In this document: positions 27,726-36,002 of the stretch, one piece after another
Position numbering within the stretch: the stretch's first letter is position 1
How the letters are laid out: the number at the start of each line of letters is the position of its first letter
DNA from: Shimia sp. Alg240-R146
GTDB taxonomy: Bacteria; Pseudomonadota; Alphaproteobacteria; Rhodobacterales; Rhodobacteraceae
Direction of reading: 5' to 3'
NCBI RefSeq assembly: GCF_947331465.1
Contig: NZ_CAMZOK010000002.1
Coordinates: 868,001-932,000, forward strand
DNA length: 64,000 nucleotides
Position numbers and translations under genes: made by a program
The notes under the pieces: generated by a model
Seen by the model: only the letters and a program-made list of their open reading frames with translations
Database searches by the model: none
What the model was told of the DNA's origin: nothing

Positions 27726-29120
27726 TTAGTCTTTGGGGCCGATCATCTGCTCTGGTCGCACAACCGCGTCAAAGGTGGCTTCGTCGACAAAGCCCAGCGC
27801 GATGGCTTCTTCTTTGAGCGTGGTGCCGTTCTTGTGGGCCGTTTTGGCGACCTTGGTGGCGTTGTCGTAGCCGATTGTTGGCGCCAATGCAGTCACAAGC
27901 ATCAGGCTTTCTTTCATCAGCTTGTCGATACGCGGCTCGTTGGCTTGGATGCCGTTGAGCATGCGCGTGGTGAAGCTGTCAGCGACGTCACCCAAAAGTT
28001 GCATGGATTGCAACAGGTTATAGGACATCATCGGGTTATAGACGTTCAGCTCGAAGTGACCTTGCGAGCCGGCAAATGTCATGGCCGCGTTGTTGCCCAT
28101 CACGTGGGCGGCGACCTGCGTCATGGCTTCGGCCTGTGTCGGGTTCACTTTGCCCGGCATGATTGAGGAGCCAGGTTCGTTTTCTGGAAGGATCAATTCG
28201 CCAAGGCCCGAACGTGGACCGGAGCCCAAGAATCGGATGTCGTTGGCGATTTTGTACATCGAGCCGGCCACGGTGGCCAAAGCGCCGGACATAAAGACCA
28301 TCGCGTCGTGTGCGGCGAGGGCCTCGAATTTGTTGGGCGCAGTCACAAAGGGCAGGCCGGTGATTTCTGCCATATGGGCCGCAACAGCTTCGCCCCAACC
28401 GTTTTGGGTGTTCAGGCCCGTGCCAACCGCGGTGCCGCCTTGAGCCAGTTCATAGATGCCGGGCAGGGCCGCGTTGATGCGGGCGATGCCTTGGCGGATC
28501 TGGTGAGCGTAGCCGCCGAATTCCTGACCCAATGTCAGTGGTGTCGCGTCTTGGGTGTGTGTGCGACCGATTTTGATGATGTCTTTGAACTCATTGGATT
28601 TGGCCTCAAGACCTTCGGCCAATTTAGTCAAGCCAGGCAGCAGCGTGTCGCGCACCATCATTGCTGCGCCGATGTGCATGGCTGTTGGGAAGGTGTCGTT
28701 GGACGACTGCCCCATGTTGCAATGGTCGTTAGGGTGCACGGGATCTTTGGACCCAATCACGCCACCGAGGATCTCGATTGCGCGGTTGGCGATGACCTCG
28801 TTGGAGTTCATGTTGGATTGCGTACCAGAACCGGTCTGCCAAACGACCAGCGGGAAATTGTCGTCAAATTTACCGGCGACAACTTCGGATGCGGCCTGAA
28901 TGACAGCGTCCGCAATGGTCGCATCCATGCTGCCAGTGGCCTTGTTCTGCATTGCGCAGGCTTGTTTGATCACGCCCAGCGCGCGCACGATGGCGACGGG
29001 TTGCTTTTCCCAGCCAATCGGGAAGTTCATGATCGAGCGCTGCGTCTGCGCGCCCCAATACTTGTCGGATGGAACCTCAAGCGGGCCAAAGCTGTCGGTT
29101 TCGGTGCGGGTATCTGCCAT
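27726..29120 (-). CDS. fumC: Fumarate hydratase, class II
   Basis: Oxygen-stable, cofactor-free fumarase of the TCA cycle. It has 464 residues from the second of two adjacent ATG codons (29120), which has the better spacing to GGAGG; the first is at 29123. The fumarase/aspartase superfamily signature [13 protein letters not shown] is present. [14 protein letters not shown] and [17 protein letters not shown] form the active site. [14 protein letters not shown] also fits fumarase rather than aspartase. It is a monocistronic gene with a clear terminator. Confidence 0.96.
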   Translation of the reverse strand: MADTRTETDSFGPLEVPSDKYWGAQTQRSIMNFPIGWEKQPVAIVRALGVIKQACAMQNKATGSMDATIADAVIQAASEVVAGKFDDNFPLVVWQTGSGTQSNMNSNEVIANRAIEILGGVIGSKDPVHPNDHCNMGQSSNDTFPTAMHIGAAMMVRDTLLPGLTKLAEGLEAKSNEFKDIIKIGRTHTQDATPLTLGQEFGGYAHQIRQGIARINAALPGIYELAQGGTAVGTGLNTQNGWGEAVAAHMAEITGLPFVTAPNKFEALAAHDAMVFMSGALATVAGSMYKIANDIRFLGSGPRSGLGELILPENEPGSSIMPGKVNPTQAEAMTQVAAHVMGNNAAMTFAGSQGHFELNVYNPMMSYNLLQSMQLLGDVADSFTTRMLNGIQANEPRIDKLMKESLMLVTALAPTIGYDNATKVAKTAHKNGTTLKEEAIALGFVDEATFDAVVRPEQMIGPKD

Positions 29121-29252
29121 CATGACCTCCGGTGTTACGTTCACCGGCTTTCTAGCGGAAGCAGACAGAATATCAATACTGTATACCGTGGGATACCGCT
29201 AACAAGTTGCGTATTGCGGGCCGCGAATGGACGCAGCCACGCAATTTGCCGG

Positions 29253-29723
29253 TTACGCGGCGCGTGCGACCACTTCGCCTCGTTCGATATAGGCCTTGTT
29301 GGCGTCAATGAGAGACCCAAGAAGTTTACGGAACTGCGGCTTCATCATAGGCACCATCAACCGGCCAAGTAGACCATATTTGGGAACAAACTCCATTTTG
29401 AAATGGAGCTCGGTCATGTTTGGACCGGTCTGACGCATGTCGATGGTGGCAAAGTTTTCCTTGAGCGGAAATGTTCCGTCAAAAATTTCGACCTTCATGC
29501 GGCGGTTGGGTTGGTATTCGACGATGCGTTCCTGAATGAAATTTTTGCCGTCCGTCATCGTGCACTGGCGCTCTGCGCCCAGACCGGTGTTTTGGCTGCC
29601 ATCCAGCAGGAATGAGCGGCTGAGGTTGGGATTGAACTTTTCGATGTGGGCATAGTCATCCCAAGCGGTCCAGACGTCTTGGACGGGCGCGTTGATGGTG
29701 GTGTGAACTGTGACTTCGGGCAT
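29253..29723 (-). CDS. SRPBCC (START-like) family protein
   Basis: The protein has 156 residues from the ATG at 29723 (MPEVTVHTTINAPVQDVWTAW), which has an AGGAGG ten bases upstream. A ten-codon longer frame is ignored. VHTTINAPVQDVWTAWDDY is the typical first strand and helix of the polyketide-cyclase/dehydrase SRPBCC fold, which binds hydrophobic ligands. The long C-terminal helix is LLGSLIDANKAYIERG. The ligand is unknown. It is divergent from a LysR regulator that is a candidate controller. Confidence 0.8.
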   Translation of the reverse strand: MPEVTVHTTINAPVQDVWTAWDDYAHIEKFNPNLSRSFLLDGSQNTGLGAERQCTMTDGKNFIQERIVEYQPNRRMKVEIFDGTFPLKENFATIDMRQTGPNMTELHFKMEFVPKYGLLGRLMVPMMKPQFRKLLGSLIDANKAYIERGEVVARAA

Positions 29724-29829
29724 GTTTGTGTCTCCTCCTGTTGTGATGAACAATTAAGTGGCTATATTTTGATCCGGAACCGCTGAAATCGTGACGCAGT
29801 GGTCCGTTTTTGTTACATGGAGGGATTTC

Positions 29830-30732
29830 GTGGACTGGTCAGCAATGCCATATTTCCTAGCGATTGCACGCAATGGCAGCCTCCGGGCGGCGGCTTCGTC
29901 ACTTGGCGCAACCCATGCGACGGTCGATCGCCATGTCAAAACGCTTGAGGAAAGCTACGGAGTGCGTTTGTTTGATCGCACCCGTGGCGGAATGTCATTG
30001 ACGCCAGCTGGTGAAAGTCTGCTACCGCTCGCCGAAGCTGCTGAAGATGCAATGAATGGGGCGAAAGCTCGGGTACTGGGCCTGGATCAGGAAGCCGTTG
30101 GGATCGTGAAGGTTTCGGTGCCACCGATCTTGGCATTTGATTTTTTACCAGAGATTTTTGGTGCGTTTTCAGAGGCCTATCCCGACATTACGTTGGATAT
30201 CACGGTCACGAACAGGTTTGAGGATCTCAATCGGTTGGAGGCGGATGTGTCGATACGCGTGGCCTATGACGTGACTGATGATGTAGTCGGCAGAAAACTG
30301 GCGCAGACCGCGATCGGGATCTATTGCAGTCGCGCGTATTTGGCGGACAAAGTCCCGCTCGCTGGACCTGACGGGCAGGGGCTTGATTGGGTGGCGTGGA
30401 CGGATACGGATGATGTGCAGCGCTGGAGCGTCCGCACCCCGTATAGCAAAGCCAATGCACGGCATGTGGCGCGCGAGGTCGTGATGCAAAAGGAGATGAT
30501 CCGAGCCGGGATGGGATTTGGCTATTTGCCAGCGTCATCTGTCTATGGTGATCAAGATTTTGTGCAAATGCCCGGGACGACGATAGAGTTGAACCGGTGG
30601 ATTTGGATTTTGATGCATGGAGAGTTGCGCAAAACCATGCGGGTGCGACGGTTTGTGGACTTTATGGCCCAAGAAATTCGCGCGCGACGCCAACGGATTT
30701 GCGGCGAGGACAGCGGCATTGGTCGCTCTTAA
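29830..30732 (+). CDS. LysR family transcriptional regulator
   Basis: The protein has 300 residues. I chose the GTG at 29830, preceded by GGAGGG, giving MDWSAMPYFLAIARNGSLRAAA, the usual LysR start. The winged helix-turn-helix covers residues 1-60 (GATHATVDRHVKTLEESYGVRLF). The effector domain runs from about 90 to 290. It belongs to the short-arm LysR group common in Rhodobacteraceae. The divergent SRPBCC gene is the natural candidate target, since LysR proteins often control their divergent neighbour, but no clear T-N11-A site was picked out. Confidence 0.88.
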   Translation: MDWSAMPYFLAIARNGSLRAAASSLGATHATVDRHVKTLEESYGVRLFDRTRGGMSLTPAGESLLPLAEAAEDAMNGAKARVLGLDQEAVGIVKVSVPPILAFDFLPEIFGAFSEAYPDITLDITVTNRFEDLNRLEADVSIRVAYDVTDDVVGRKLAQTAIGIYCSRAYLADKVPLAGPDGQGLDWVAWTDTDDVQRWSVRTPYSKANARHVAREVVMQKEMIRAGMGFGYLPASSVYGDQDFVQMPGTTIELNRWIWILMHGELRKTMRVRRFVDFMAQEIRARRQRICGEDSGIGRS

Positions 30733-30741
30733 AGCGGCCTG

Positions 30742-31215
30742 CTATTTGCGGAAACTGTCCAAAGAGACCACTTCGGCATCTTTGCGTGGTTCTTCTGGCA
30801 CTTCTTCAATTTCGATTTCTTCGTCCGACTCGTCCTGCAGCTCGTGATCCTCATCCTCATCGTCCTGCGTTTCAAAGCGCAGGCCAAACTCGACCGAGGG
30901 GTCGACAAATGTTTTGATGGAATCATACGGGATATACAGCGGTTCCGGATTGTCCCCGAAATTCAGCGTGATGGCGAAACCTTCGTCGGTGACGCGCAAG
31001 TTGTCGTACCAATGCTGCATCACAACAGTCATTTCACCGGGATATCTGTCCGACAGCCAGGGAGCGATGTCCACGTCCGGATGTTGTGTATCAAAGGTGA
31101 TAAAGAAGTGATGTTCGCCCGGTAGGCCATCGGATTGCACATCGGTGAGCACATCCTGAATAAGCGACCGCATGGCGCGGTGCATGAGGTTTCCATAGTC
31201 GATGGTGCGGGACAT
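30742..31215 (-). CDS. sspB: SspB family ClpXP adaptor (alphaproteobacterial type)
   Basis: Adaptor that delivers ssrA-tagged and other substrates to ClpXP. It has 157 residues from the ATG at 31215 (MSRTIDYGNLMHRAMRSLI). The folded domain covers residues 1-110 (HHFFITFDTQHPDVDIAPWL, VMQHWYDNLRV, FGDNPEPLYIPYDSIKTF). It is followed by a very acidic linker (DDEDEDHELQDESDEE) and a short conserved tail, AEVVSLDSFRK, that would bind ClpX. The 3' end lies nine bases from the convergent LysR stop. Confidence 0.9.
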   Translation of the reverse strand: MSRTIDYGNLMHRAMRSLIQDVLTDVQSDGLPGEHHFFITFDTQHPDVDIAPWLSDRYPGEMTVVMQHWYDNLRVTDEGFAITLNFGDNPEPLYIPYDSIKTFVDPSVEFGLRFETQDDEDEDHELQDESDEEIEIEEVPEEPRKDAEVVSLDSFRK

Positions 31216-31308
31216 GGCTCTTCTCTTTGAGTGACGTTGGTTCAGCATAGTAGATTCGGCGCGAAACAAAAGACGACTGCGCGAATTTTAGCGTCTGGGG
31301 TTGTGACC

Positions 31309-32083
31309 TTACAGCGCCCCCCCGATGAGACTGGCGGTTAAGGCGGCTACTGCGCAAAGGCCGAGAGTGGGCAGAAGGAAGACGCGCAGCCTGAGCATCA
31401 AACCTGTGGCACGCACCGTCAGGCCTGCGGCTGTCACATCAACGGAGGTTAGGTCGGGCAGCAAACCAACGGGAGTTGGGACCGTTTCCGCAAAGACCAA
31501 ATTGATGATGAACCAGATGCCGAGGTTGGCGATGACACCGACAACAGCCGCGGAAATATAGGTCAGGGCGGCGTTGAGCCTTGGGACCGCGAGAATTCGG
31601 TCGACATGCGGTGCTCCGGCGAAAACCCATAAAAAACAGGGGATAAACGTGCACCAAAGCGCTTTAAAGCCGGCTGCGAGCCCCAATCCGAGCCCGCTGT
31701 ACCAGCGAGGGTCGCGACAAACTGTGTGACCACCGCGGCTCTGACGCCCAGAAACGCAGCACTAATCAGCGGCGTGTCTCCGAACGACGCATAAATGGCA
31801 ACCAAGGCAAAATCACCGCAGCGCCCGGCAGGACAAACAGCAACCCCGCTATCAGACGGCCAATCGTTCCGCGCAGCTTCCAGCCACAGAAAGTGGCCAG
31901 TTGCATCGCCTCCGGTCCGAGCATCAACATGCAAAACGACAGCGCGCCGAGGAAGTCCCTTTCCTTGAGCCAGCCTTTGTCTTCAACAAGGCTTTGGTGC
32001 ATCAGGCTGATCTGCGCGACAGGGCCGCCAAACGACAACAGCCCAATGCGCCCAAAGGTGCGGAAAAGCTCGGAGAGGGGTGT
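31309..32083 (-). pseudogene. Decayed chromate transporter (ChrA family)
   Basis: Remains of a CHR-family membrane transporter spread over three reading frames. The N-terminal piece (FGRIGLLSFGGPVAQISLMH) begins directly after an in-frame TAG at 32084-32086 and has no proper start. A frameshift near 31820 moves the protein to a second frame (VAIYASFGDTPLISAAFLGV), and a further change near 31690 to a third (CTFIPCFLWVFAGAPHVDRI through to LIGGAL). The total of about 258 codons is far below the roughly 400 of a full ChrA, so an internal piece between the second and third parts is also missing. It is certainly non-functional as a full transporter. Confidence 0.85.
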
Positions 32084-32143
32084 CTAAAGTACCATGTGTC
32101 TTTGCTAGCGGTGCTACCCAAAGAGGCAAGTCATACCTCTGCG

Positions 32144-32569
32144 TTATGCGATCTTTTGACCTGACAAGCAGAATTCCAGCGATTGCTCAGGCAACAGACC
32201 AAGTTGCGTGAAGAAGGACATGGTATCGAGCCCATTGTAGGCTTCGACGATCATATCGTCCTTAAACCGCGCAAAAAGTTGTCCTGTCACCATCACAGGC
32301 TGGCTTGTCGTGGGACTGATTGCCCGCATTGAAATCAATGCAGCCGCCCAATCGCCGTCTTCCAAGACTTTGTCGACGCTTACTTCCAAGTTTTCGACAA
32401 GGGCCAGACACATCGGAACAAGCGCACGGAAGTCCTTTGAATCAACCGTGAATTCGGGCAGCAGGCCCTCAGCCTCGGTGTCAGGTGCGAGATATTCGTC
32501 AATGGCTGTCAGATCGCACTCGACCCAAACCCGTTGATACCAGTTGGTGAGAATAGATTTTTTGTTCAT
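32144..32569 (-). CDS. NTF2-like / SnoaL-like domain protein
   Basis: The protein has 141 residues, starting MNKKSILTNWYQRVWVECDLTAI. The pattern of helix, then strands with VMVTGQLFARFKDDMIVEAYNGLD, fits the NTF2-like/SnoaL cone fold, which includes ester cyclases and many small-molecule binding proteins. The catalytic type cannot be told from the sequence. It stands alone downstream of a gene-poor spacer, next to the decayed ChrA gene. Confidence 0.68.
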   Translation of the reverse strand: MNKKSILTNWYQRVWVECDLTAIDEYLAPDTEAEGLLPEFTVDSKDFRALVPMCLALVENLEVSVDKVLEDGDWAAALISMRAISPTTSQPVMVTGQLFARFKDDMIVEAYNGLDTMSFFTQLGLLPEQSLEFCLSGQKIA

Positions 32570-33090
32570 TGGCTTTTTACCCTAAGCCCCCAAGTCACGA
32601 AGTAACCTAAATTGGTTATCGAAAGGTTACCGTTTGTGTGGGTAAGTGCAGGCTTCTGTTGCCAGGTGCCTGCGAACCCCGCCTTAGGTCGCTAAACCCA
32701 AGGAGTTAAGTTTCGGCGACATTTACAGCTTACGCTGCAACTGCCATTGCCGGAGCACGATTGTCATTTGCAATTGTACAAGTTTCGCCGATAACGGTGG
32801 CAGACAGCCGAAACAAAGCTAACTTCTTTAGACGTCCGTCGATCCTATTTCGTCCCCATGATCCCCAAATGAAGGATGTTTGGTGGAGACGCCGGGTACC
32901 GCCCCCGGGTCCGATCCGTTTATTACAAGCGCGTTTATGTCCATAGTCCCCGAAGGAACACCAGATAGATATGCGCGCAGTGCGCGAGTCGCAAGGGGGA
33001 CGTTTGGTGCCTGTCAAACAGTCGTCTGTATTGCATCGGAATTGCGGCGGTATCGCGGGAGTGCGTTTAACGTGCACCCAATCAGCGTAT
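32570..33090. other. Gene-poor spacer with a 39-base repeat copy
   Basis: There are 521 bases between the NTF2-like gene and the 3' end of a ferric-reductase-like gene. No gene is convincing. A minus-strand frame ending CTIANDNRAPAMAVAA at 32730 might be a very small protein starting at a TTG near 32813, but the support is weak. The spacer holds one copy of a 39-base element (33025-33063) also found near 61.8 kb. Confidence 0.5.
33025..33063. repeat. 39-base dispersed element, copy 1
   Basis: It matches 61842-61880 without gaps at 32 of 39 positions, including two runs of ten or more identical bases (TCTGTATTGC and CGGCGGTATCGCG). Both copies lie about 30-70 bases beyond the stop codon of a minus-strand gene, in the same orientation. 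Within the element GTATTGC-type and GTATCGCG-type units form a degenerate direct repeat. The function is unknown. Confidence 0.6.
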
Positions 33091-33732
33091 TCAGCCCCTT
33101 GAAGGCGCCTTTTTCCGTCGGATGCGGATGTCGTACAAAACCCAAGTGGTCAGCAACACAACCGCGAGACAGGTGAGCCACTTTGAAAGCGGTCCCATCG
33201 TGCCCTCTATGAGCAATGCATGAACAACGGTTGTCATCACAATCAAGAAAGCCAGAGTGTTATGCAGGATCGCCCAAGGTAGGTAGCGCAGTGGCAATTT
33301 GCGACGCAGTGCGACCAGCAGCCCGGTCAGGATGACGCCCCAGAGTGCCAACACGCCATAGAGTGAGAAAGGCGTCGGGGACACTAGAAACAATGCATCA
33401 AGCGTGTCTGGCGGGCTGGTGACAAATAGGCCGGCGACATGCACGACAACGGCTACAATTATCAGGCTACCGGTGGCGCGGTGCCAAAGGCGCGCTGTGC
33501 GCAGGGGTACGTTTGGCAGGAGAAGACCTGCGAAGAGTGGCTGCAAGATGAGCAGCAACAACGCCAAGATGCCCGCGAAACCGGCTGCGATATAGGCGGG
33601 ATTTCGATAGGCGAGATAGGGGCTGAAGCTGGCAACGATCAGCGGGGTCGCCAAGGCGAAAATAAGCCCGCTCCAAATCACAATGGAACTGGTGTTTGAG
33701 CGGCGTGTCCGCTTTGTTTCCGTCTGCGCCAT
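33091..33732 (-). CDS. Ferric-reductase-like transmembrane domain protein
   Basis: Membrane protein of 213 residues with six predicted helices (first at about 18-38). Paired histidines in ARLWHRATGSLIIVAVVVHVAGL and YLPWAILHNTLAFLIVMTTVVHALL are spaced as in the heme-binding ferric-reductase/NOX membrane domain. No flavin or NAD domain is attached. It begins ten bases after the stop of the Tat-exported intradiol-dioxygenase-like gene, so the two form a probable operon and the membrane protein may donate electrons to the exported one. Confidence 0.75.
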   Translation of the reverse strand: MAQTETKRTRRSNTSSIVIWSGLIFALATPLIVASFSPYLAYRNPAYIAAGFAGILALLLLILQPLFAGLLLPNVPLRTARLWHRATGSLIIVAVVVHVAGLFVTSPPDTLDALFLVSPTPFSLYGVLALWGVILTGLLVALRRKLPLRYLPWAILHNTLAFLIVMTTVVHALLIEGTMGPLSKWLTCLAVVLLTTWVLYDIRIRRKKAPSRG

Positions 33733-33742
33733 GGAAGGCAGG

Positions 33743-34231
33743 TTACGCCGGTGTCAGGACAAAGTCGACGTTCAGGGAGGTGTCTTTGGCGCTTGGCATC
33801 ACAGGGCGCAAAAACACGGTTTTGAAGTGGGGGTCATCATAAGCGAGATGCGCATGTGGCTGGCCGAAATTGGGAACGATCTGGTGCATTTCCAAATGAT
33901 AGGATCCGTCCGCCTGCGTCAGCACCGAGCCGTGATTGCGCGGTTCGCGCTCGCCGCCGATGGTTGTGGCGGCCCAAATCTGAATGCGCGCGTTACCGAT
34001 GGGCTGGCCTTTGCCGGCAAGGCGAACTTTGCCACTGATGTGGAAACCCTCGCCAAGCGCGTCGCGAAACGGCGCATTGGGTTGGTAGTTGTTGGCACCG
34101 CCCCGCATGGTTTTGGTTGGCTTGAAGGTTTGCGCGGTCACCGGGGAGGCCAATCCCGAGGAAATCGCCAAGGTTGTCAGCCCGGCAGAGCGCAAGAAAG
34201 AGCGGCGGTTATAAAAAGGTGCGTGCATCAT
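33743..34231 (-). CDS. Tat-exported intradiol ring-cleavage dioxygenase-like protein
   Basis: The protein has 162 residues. Two adjacent ATG codons are possible (34231 or 34228); the second is better spaced from AGGAG. A twin-arginine signal, NRRSFLRSAG, is followed by a hydrophobic stretch to ASPVTAQ. The rest resembles the catalytic beta-sandwich of intradiol dioxygenases: NNYQPNAPFRD, GNARIQIWAA, DGSYHLEM and GQPHAHLAY. One tyrosine (111) and the two histidines (126, 128) of the iron site are present. The second iron-binding tyrosine expected around residues 119-122 (VPNF) seems to be missing, so catechol cleavage is doubtful. Confidence 0.75.
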   Translation of the reverse strand: MMHAPFYNRRSFLRSAGLTTLAISSGLASPVTAQTFKPTKTMRGGANNYQPNAPFRDALGEGFHISGKVRLAGKGQPIGNARIQIWAATTIGGEREPRNHGSVLTQADGSYHLEMHQIVPNFGQPHAHLAYDDPHFKTVFLRPVMPSAKDTSLNVDFVLTPA

Positions 34232-34311
34232 ATGCTCCTTTGAAGGGTTATCCCATCATGCCACAGCATATCGGGTACCGAGATGCACATATGCGTGAGC
34301 GCGAGACGTGA

Positions 34312-34330
34312 GCGGCGACGAGGTCGCCGC
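34312..34330. other. Perfect 8-bp hairpin after the gntR gene
   Basis: GCGGCGAC at 34312-34319 pairs with GTCGCCGC at 34323-34330 around a three-base loop. It lies 20 bases after the gntR stop (34350) on the minus strand and before the next minus-strand gene. It lacks a T-run, so it could be a weak or Rho-assisted transcript end or an mRNA-stabilising stem. Confidence 0.4.
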
Positions 34331-34349
34331 GCCTGAGCGGGCATAGCGT

Positions 34350-35087
34350 TTAGGACTTGGCGCGGTTGGCGCGGGCTTCCATGGCTTGTCGTCCGAGCGT
34401 GAGGGTGTAGTCCGACAATTGAGAGAGAACGATGTCGGCCTTCGCGCCGTCTTGGGCGTCAAGCGCGTCGGCGATTTGGGTATGGAGGGCGATGATCTGG
34501 TCGCGGTTGCGCTGGGTGAACGTGATCATGTTCATCAGAGGCTGCATGGCCTCGACCGCACCGGCGAGTTGGTAGGACAGAACCGGATTGCCTGCACCAT
34601 CCACAAGAGCGCGGTGGAAGGCGACGTCTGAATCACAGAATCGTTCGTCAGACAGGCCCGGCTGACCCTGACGGTGAATTTCGGCGCGCATTGTGGCGAG
34701 GTTGTCGGGCGTTCGGCGTTCGGCAGAAAGCGGGGCGCAAGCACGTTCAAGGGCGAAGCGGGCCTCGCAGGCGGTTTCAAAATCGACCGCGTTCATCGAC
34801 AGCAACAGGGTCGAGGTGGTGACGTGTTGGGCTTGTGCCTCGTCATAGCTGAGCCTGCGCACAAACGCGCCGCCAGTGGCGCCGCGTTGGGTGCGGATCA
34901 GGTTTTGCGCCGCAAGACGTTTTAAGGCCTCGCGCACAGTGGAGCGCGACACATCGAATTGGTCGCAAAGCTCGGTTTCGGACGGCAGGCGTTCATCAAC
35001 GATCATCTCGCCGCCAATGATGGCATCGCGGATAGCCTTGGCGATTTGGGCGGAGAGGTCGGCGGAACTTTGAGGGTCAATTTTCAT
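34350..35087 (-). CDS. GntR/FadR-type regulator, probable regulator of the dmdA region
   Basis: The protein has 245 residues. An N-terminal GntR winged helix covers about residues 8-75 (LPSETELCDQFDVSRSTVREALKRLAAQNLI), followed by an FadR-type all-helical ligand domain (FCD) with metal-binding-type residues around DSDVAFHRALVDGAGN and HTQIADAL. It is divergent from the DUF2182-DUF1326-DinB-dmdA genes. As I recall, a GntR-family gene lies beside dmdA-acuI in other Roseobacters such as Ruegeria pomeroyi. Here three extra genes separate the regulator from dmdA. The ligand is not known from the sequence; an acryloyl- or DMSP-related metabolite would fit. Confidence 0.88.
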   Translation of the reverse strand: MKIDPQSSADLSAQIAKAIRDAIIGGEMIVDERLPSETELCDQFDVSRSTVREALKRLAAQNLIRTQRGATGGAFVRRLSYDEAQAQHVTTSTLLLSMNAVDFETACEARFALERACAPLSAERRTPDNLATMRAEIHRQGQPGLSDERFCDSDVAFHRALVDGAGNPVLSYQLAGAVEAMQPLMNMITFTQRNRDQIIALHTQIADALDAQDGAKADIVLSQLSDYTLTLGRQAMEARANRAKS

Positions 35088-35088
35088 A

Positions 35089-35130
35089 TGTCAGACATTT
35101 AATGTTTGCGGCACATTCAATTGTCTGACA
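35089..35130. promoter_or_regulatory. Two palindromic FCD/GntR-type operator candidates
   Basis: TGTCAGACA at 35089-35097 and TGTCTGACA at 35122-35130 are each near-perfect palindromes of the TnGTnnnACnA kind used by FadR-type GntR proteins, and are reverse complements of each other. Their centres are 33 bases apart, about three helical turns. They lie directly before the gntR start and upstream of the DUF2182 gene, fitting control of both divergent units. Confidence 0.72.
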
Positions 35131-35196
35131 TTAAATTTGTTAAAGGTCGAGTCGGCACTTGGGAAAGAAGTCGGCGCCACGTTTCTGGGAGGGGAT

Positions 35197-36000
35197 ATGA
35201 CACGCACCGATTTCCTAACTGCGCGCAGCGTTTTGTGGCTGACGTTCTTTGCGGCCATTTTGGCGGCATGGTGGGTCATGTTCGATATGGCGCGTTCTAT
35301 GGATCTGGATCTGATTGGCCGACCGGGTGAGATGGGCGCACGCATGGCGGCTATGGACCCGCGGATGCCGATGTACATGCCGATGGCCAATTTTGGACCG
35401 CTGTTTGCCATGTGGGCCATCATGATGGCTGCAATGATGTTGCCGACGATGGTGCCAACATTGACCAACTATCAGCGGTTGATGGTCAGCGCAGATGGCA
35501 CTTGGGCAGGCTGGGCCGGGGTGTTGCTTGGCTATTTCGTGGTTTGGGTTGGTTTTGCCGCTGCTATCGCAGGCGTTCAATTGGCGCTGTTGTTTGGCGG
35601 CGTCATCGACATGCTGGGAATCGCCAAAAGCCCTTGGGTTGCTGGAGCCTTGATGATCGCCGTGGGCGCGTTTCAGTTCACGCGGGCAAAAGAAGTCTGT
35701 CATGGCGTCTGCCACAGCCCGATGAGCTATTTCCTGGGCCACTGGAAAACCGGCTTTGGCGGCGGGGTGCGGATGGGGCTTGGATTGGGCGCGTTTTGTG
35801 TCGGCTGTTGTTGGGGTTTTATGGCGCTTGGCTTTGTCGGCGGTGTGATGAATTTGTTGTGGATGGGTCTAGCGACGCTGTTCATGGTTTTGGAGAAACT
35901 GCCACAGATTGGCCATCGGGTGACGAAGCCGATGGGCGTGGTTTTGATCATTGGCGGAGGCGTGATCTGCGCCTTTCCCAACTTGTTTTATGGAGGATAA
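35197..36000 (+). CDS. DUF2182 integral membrane protein
   Basis: The protein has 267 residues from the ATG at 35197, which has a GGAGGGG five bases upstream. The frame is open for 20 codons upstream. It has about seven membrane helices. The methionine-rich segment MDPRMPMYMPMANFGPLF and the helix with MWAIMMAAMMLPTMVP are family hallmarks of predicted metal-binding membrane proteins. Cysteine-histidine motifs KEVCHGVCHSP and FCVGCCWGFM are also typical. It probably handles a thiophilic metal or a redox process, but this is unproven. The next gene begins two bases after its stop. DUF2182 and DUF1326 genes are commonly neighbours. Confidence 0.87.
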   Translation: MTRTDFLTARSVLWLTFFAAILAAWWVMFDMARSMDLDLIGRPGEMGARMAAMDPRMPMYMPMANFGPLFAMWAIMMAAMMLPTMVPTLTNYQRLMVSADGTWAGWAGVLLGYFVVWVGFAAAIAGVQLALLFGGVIDMLGIAKSPWVAGALMIAVGAFQFTRAKEVCHGVCHSPMSYFLGHWKTGFGGGVRMGLGLGAFCVGCCWGFMALGFVGGVMNLLWMGLATLFMVLEKLPQIGHRVTKPMGVVLIIGGGVICAFPNLFYGG

Positions 36001-36002
36001 TC

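Noticed and set aside
28308..29372. 354-codon plus-strand frame
   Set aside because: It is antisense to fumC and to part of the SRPBCC gene.
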